From assembly GCA_020426425.1 (NCBI GenBank), contig JAGQQB010000017.1:1-17624 (forward strand): a stretch of 17,624 nt of DNA. The letters run 5' to 3'. The translations under genes were made by a program, and so were the position numbers. Shown piece after piece: positions 15,187-17,624 of the stretch. The notes beneath the pieces were generated by a model that made no database searches, was not told where the DNA came from, and saw only the letters and a list, made by a program, of their open reading frames with translations. The stretch's first letter is position 1. Each line of letters starts with the position of its first letter. The stretch is from Planctomycetaceae bacterium (GTDB taxonomy: Bacteria > Planctomycetota > Planctomycetia > Planctomycetales > Planctomycetaceae).

Positions 15187-16374
15187 ATGCAAGCCTGCCT
15201 GTTCATTCTGATCTGTTTCGCCGTGACACGCCCCTGTCAGGCGGAACCACCAGCGGCGATCAAGGCCTTGGCTGATCGCATCGCCAGTCATGTCCCTCCT
15301 GGAGAAGCGGTCAAGATCGAGCCGTTTCGCATCGTGACAACTGGGTTGCCAGAGCAGAACGTGTTTGGCAATCACCTCGCTGAAGAGTTGTTCCGGCAGT
15401 TGGCGACGCAGCACAAAGTCACACGCGGTCAGGAGTACTCGATTACCGGCACGGCCACGCGGATCAAGCTTGGTTATCAACTTGCAGCCAGGGTGACGAG
15501 TCCAGAGGGTCGCTCGTTTGATGTCCGCCCACTCAGTGCATTGGCCGATTTGCCGACAGTCGGCTTCGATCCACGCGAACAGCAGGCGGTGATTGAATCT
15601 ATTTCGACAGTGTCTGTTACGACTGGACTAACCGCCGACTTCACGCCTCCGTCGGGACTCGCATACCCGCAGCAGCAGGAGTACATCGCGACTGGCTTCT
15701 CGCAGCAGTTGGCAGGTCTGGAGGCAACGCAAACCCCCGAAGGTCACACCTGCGTGCTCCTGGACGATGGCTATCTCAGTCCCGGAGGACAATCCAAATT
15801 CGCGATACGCATCTTGAGACGTCCGCCGGGCGGACTGTTCACGCCGGCAAGGGTAACGGCCGGCAGCGACGGGAAGCCGTTCGTCGAACTCTCCAAGGGA
15901 GATGTGATTCGCGTAGAAGTCCGCAATGATCGGGGCCTGCTCTCCGCCGCGCCAACGCAGAACACCGTTGGGGCGATGTTGTATGTCGATGGGGTCAGTT
16001 GGTTGCAGTATGCCGATCCGCAGGCGGCCCCATTTCACGGCGAACTGAATCCTACAATGAAGATGAACGTCCACCCCGGCAAGACGGCGGTGTTCCAGGG
16101 TTGGTATCTGGGTAATACCGAGTACCGGGAGTTCGAAGTCCGTGATCGCCTCGACCCTGCCGACGCGGCAACGCATCAGCCGTCGTTTGCGGGCATGGTC
16201 GGCTTGTTGCATGTGCAGATTTGCGAACAGGTGCCGCAAGGTCGGGGATTACATGTTCGCCCTGGAGCTGAGTTCTCTGATCAGGCACTCAAGCGAACGC
16301 AACTGATCTACTCCGATACGCCGGTGGCAGTGATCTCGGTACGGTTTCAGCATCCTGGCGCGCCGATGCCCTAG
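15187..16374 (+). CDS. Secreted FlgO/CsgG-like plus DUF4384-like protein
   Basis: This 395-residue protein has a signal peptide (MQACLFILICFAVTRPCQA, residues 1-19). I chose the ATG at 15187 because it places this signal at the N terminus; an in-frame ORF from 15049 adds an implausible leader. AAGAG about nine bases upstream is a weak ribosome site. Residues 25-120 resemble the FlgO/TolB-N type fold (VKIEPFRIVTTG, FGNHLAEELFRQLA, YSITGTATRIKLGYQLAARV). Residues 205-320 resemble the DUF4384-like module common in planctomycete secreted proteins: FVELSKGDVIRVEVRNDRG, then VGAMLYVDGVSWL and the diagnostic AVFQGWYLGNTEYREFEV. The C terminus (330-390) is a further beta segment. DUF4384-like modules often occur beside caspase-family genes, which fits the WD40-caspase two genes away. 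No catalytic residues are evident; a binding or surface role is inferred. Confidence 0.68.
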   Translation: MQACLFILICFAVTRPCQAEPPAAIKALADRIASHVPPGEAVKIEPFRIVTTGLPEQNVFGNHLAEELFRQLATQHKVTRGQEYSITGTATRIKLGYQLAARVTSPEGRSFDVRPLSALADLPTVGFDPREQQAVIESISTVSVTTGLTADFTPPSGLAYPQQQEYIATGFSQQLAGLEATQTPEGHTCVLLDDGYLSPGGQSKFAIRILRRPPGGLFTPARVTAGSDGKPFVELSKGDVIRVEVRNDRGLLSAAPTQNTVGAMLYVDGVSWLQYADPQAAPFHGELNPTMKMNVHPGKTAVFQGWYLGNTEYREFEVRDRLDPADAATHQPSFAGMVGLLHVQICEQVPQGRGLHVRPGAEFSDQALKRTQLIYSDTPVAVISVRFQHPGAPMP

Positions 16375-16469
16375 AGAATTCCACCGCAACGGTTGTGACG
16401 CCGTCGTTGCCCGGTATCCTCCAGCCATCGCTAGCGTGACTGACGCACACAAGTCAAAAAAGGCAACGC

Positions 16470-17306
16470 ATGATCATTGATGCCCATCAGCACTTTTGGG
16501 AACTCGGTCGGTTTGACACTGCGTGGCTCGAAGAGCCGCAGCACAAGCCGATCTGTCGCAACTTCCTGCCGCCCGATCTGAAGCAGCGCATCGACCGGGT
16601 TGGGGTCGATAAGACGGTCTTCGTGCAGACGCAGCACAACGTGGAAGAGAACCGCTGGGTGCTCGAATTCACGAAAGAGCATCCCTGGATCGTTGGTGTC
16701 GTCGGTTGGGTGGATCTTGCCAGTCCGCAGTGCGAAGAGCAGGTGCTCGAATTCAAAGAGCATCCTCGGTTCGTCGGCGTGCGGCACATCACGCAAGGGG
16801 AATCGGACGACAACTTCATCGTCAGTCCAGATGTCCTGCGTGGATTGCATACGCTGGAACGCCATGGCGTCCCGTTCGATTTGTTGTTCTACGTGAAGCA
16901 TCTACACCATGCGTCACGGCTGGGGAACGAGTTGCCGGAATTGAAGATGGTCATTGATCATCTTTCCAAGCCAGAGATTAAGGCGGGGCGGCTCGACAAC
17001 TGGGAGACCAACTTCCGCGCAGCGGCGAAGTACCCGAACATCTTCTGCAAACTCTCGGGGATGATCACCGAAGCAGACTGGGCGAACTGGAAACCGGCCG
17101 ACTTGCAGCCCTACATTGATGTCGCGCTGGAAGCATTCGGCCCGCAACGGTTGATGTTCGGCAGCGACTGGCCGGTGTGCGAACTCGCCGGGACGTATGA
17201 CCAAGTGTACGAGACGCTGCAGACCTGTTTGGGTCAACTCTCCGAGAGTGAACGGGAGCAGATCTTCAGCAAGACGGCGATTGACTTCTACGGACTCAAG
17301 CTATGA
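16470..17306 (+). CDS. Amidohydrolase-2 family enzyme, L-fucono/rhamnono-lactonase-like
   Basis: This 278-residue cytoplasmic enzyme of the amidohydrolase-2 (COG3618-like) TIM-barrel family has no signal peptide. Metal and catalytic motifs are intact: D4-A-H6-Q-H8 in MIIDAHQHFW at the first strand, H164 in IDHLSKP, and D233 in MFGSDWPVCE. Length is typical. Relatives hydrolyse aldonolactones such as L-fucono-1,5-lactone or are 4-sulfomuconolactone/dicarboxylate-lactone hydrolases; the sugar-lactonase reading fits best because of the downstream sulfatase. The start at 16470 follows AAAAAAGG with a good spacer. Its TGA (17304-17306) overlaps the ATG (17303-17305) of the sulfatase, so the two are almost certainly co-translated. 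The exact substrate cannot be set from sequence alone. Confidence 0.88.
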   Translation: MIIDAHQHFWELGRFDTAWLEEPQHKPICRNFLPPDLKQRIDRVGVDKTVFVQTQHNVEENRWVLEFTKEHPWIVGVVGWVDLASPQCEEQVLEFKEHPRFVGVRHITQGESDDNFIVSPDVLRGLHTLERHGVPFDLLFYVKHLHHASRLGNELPELKMVIDHLSKPEIKAGRLDNWETNFRAAAKYPNIFCKLSGMITEADWANWKPADLQPYIDVALEAFGPQRLMFGSDWPVCELAGTYDQVYETLQTCLGQLSESEREQIFSKTAIDFYGLKL

Positions 17307-17624
17307 GTGGATTCAGCGGCATTGCCCGACGATGTGTACCATGGTCGATTCTGTGCCTGCTCGCAATGGCGTTCATGGGAATGCCTGGCCGACCGGTACG
17401 AGCCAGCGAGCAACGGTGGAATGTCCTGTTCATCGCCGCCGATGATCTGCGGAATGATCTCGGTTGTCTGGGGCATCCAGACGTGCGGACGCCGCACCTC
17501 GATGCATTGGCCGCGCGCGGGCGCTTGTTCACAAGGGCGTATTGCCAGCAGGCGTTGTGCAATCCGTCGCGGGCGTCGCTGATGACCGGCCGACGGCCCG
17601 ACACGCTCGGCATCTGGAACCTGC
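17303..17624 (+). CDS. Sulfatase, iduronate-2-sulfatase-like (3' end outside window)
   Basis: The window ends after 107 residues of this gene. The start ATG overlaps the preceding stop (ATGA). Residues 1-35 form a signal peptide (hydrophobic CVPWSILCLLAMAFMG, then V-R-A-S). The mature part opens with WNVLFIAADDLRNDLG, with metal-binding D47/D48, followed by TPHLDALAARG and the formylglycine signature C86-N-P-S-R90 in a CNPSRASLMTGRRPD context. CNPSRAS is the variant seen in iduronate-2-sulfatase-like (S1) enzymes, unlike the CSPTR of the sulfatase at the left end. The enzyme should remove sulfate from a sugar or glycan outside the cytoplasmic membrane. It is coupled to a cytoplasmic lactonase-like gene, so they likely act in one pathway. 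The remaining roughly three quarters of the gene is not visible. Confidence 0.9.
   Translation, partial: MSGFSGIARRCVPWSILCLLAMAFMGMPGRPVRASEQRWNVLFIAADDLRNDLGCLGHPDVRTPHLDALAARGRLFTRAYCQQALCNPSRASLMTGRRPDTLGIWNL

Noticed and set aside
16386..16410. Terminator after the FlgO-like gene
   Set aside because: The stem is only 6 bp (GCAACG/CGTTGC) with a 13-nt loop and no T-tract; this is near chance level.

Overview
The window looks like a chromosomal segment from a member of the Planctomycetes (Planctomycetota). This rests on gene content, not on a marker gene. It has two formylglycine sulfatases, a planctomycete-type c-type cytochrome, a secreted STN/secretin-N-like protein, a WD40-caspase fusion, a proline/glutamine-rich outer-membrane-barrel protein, and palindromic repeats of the kind common in that phylum. 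Base composition is moderately GC-rich throughout, and I see no island-like shift, integrase, transposase, phage gene, tRNA or rRNA.

Left end (1-1690): the 3' part of moaC (molybdenum cofactor synthesis) is followed on the + strand by a small secreted STN-like protein (602-1429). A 260-bp non-coding stretch then holds a nested inverted array of REP-like palindromes (1445-1588), a candidate bidirectional terminator (1600-1636) and another palindrome touching the stop of the next gene.

Middle (1690-13172): five genes run on the minus strand. In transcription order these are a WD40/PDZ-like/caspase protein (13172-9681), an outer-membrane-type protein with calcium-loop repeats (9585-7375), a large TPR protein carrying an HExxH peptidase domain (7007-4446), an FHA-GGDEF diguanylate cyclase (4191-3286) and an arylsulfatase-family enzyme (3054-1690). 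The gaps are 95, 367, 254 and 231 bp, so only the first pair is close enough to suggest one transcript. A 13-bp perfect hairpin lies downstream of the outer-membrane protein gene.

Right end (13291-17624): four + strand genes start back-to-back with the caspase gene across a 118-bp divergent region. They are a secreted protein with two CxxCH haem motifs, a secreted FlgO/DUF4384-like protein, an amidohydrolase-2 (lactonase-like) enzyme, and the N-terminal part of a second sulfatase whose ATG overlaps the lactonase stop codon (ATGA).

Two functional themes stand out. One is degradation of sulfated carbohydrate: a lactonase translationally coupled to a sulfatase, with another sulfatase at the other end. 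The other is an exported module in which a WD40-caspase with intact His/Cys dyad is divergently paired with a two-CxxCH cytochrome, followed by a FlgO/DUF4384-like protein. That second group is the best candidate here for an undescribed system, although the functional link is inferred from arrangement only.
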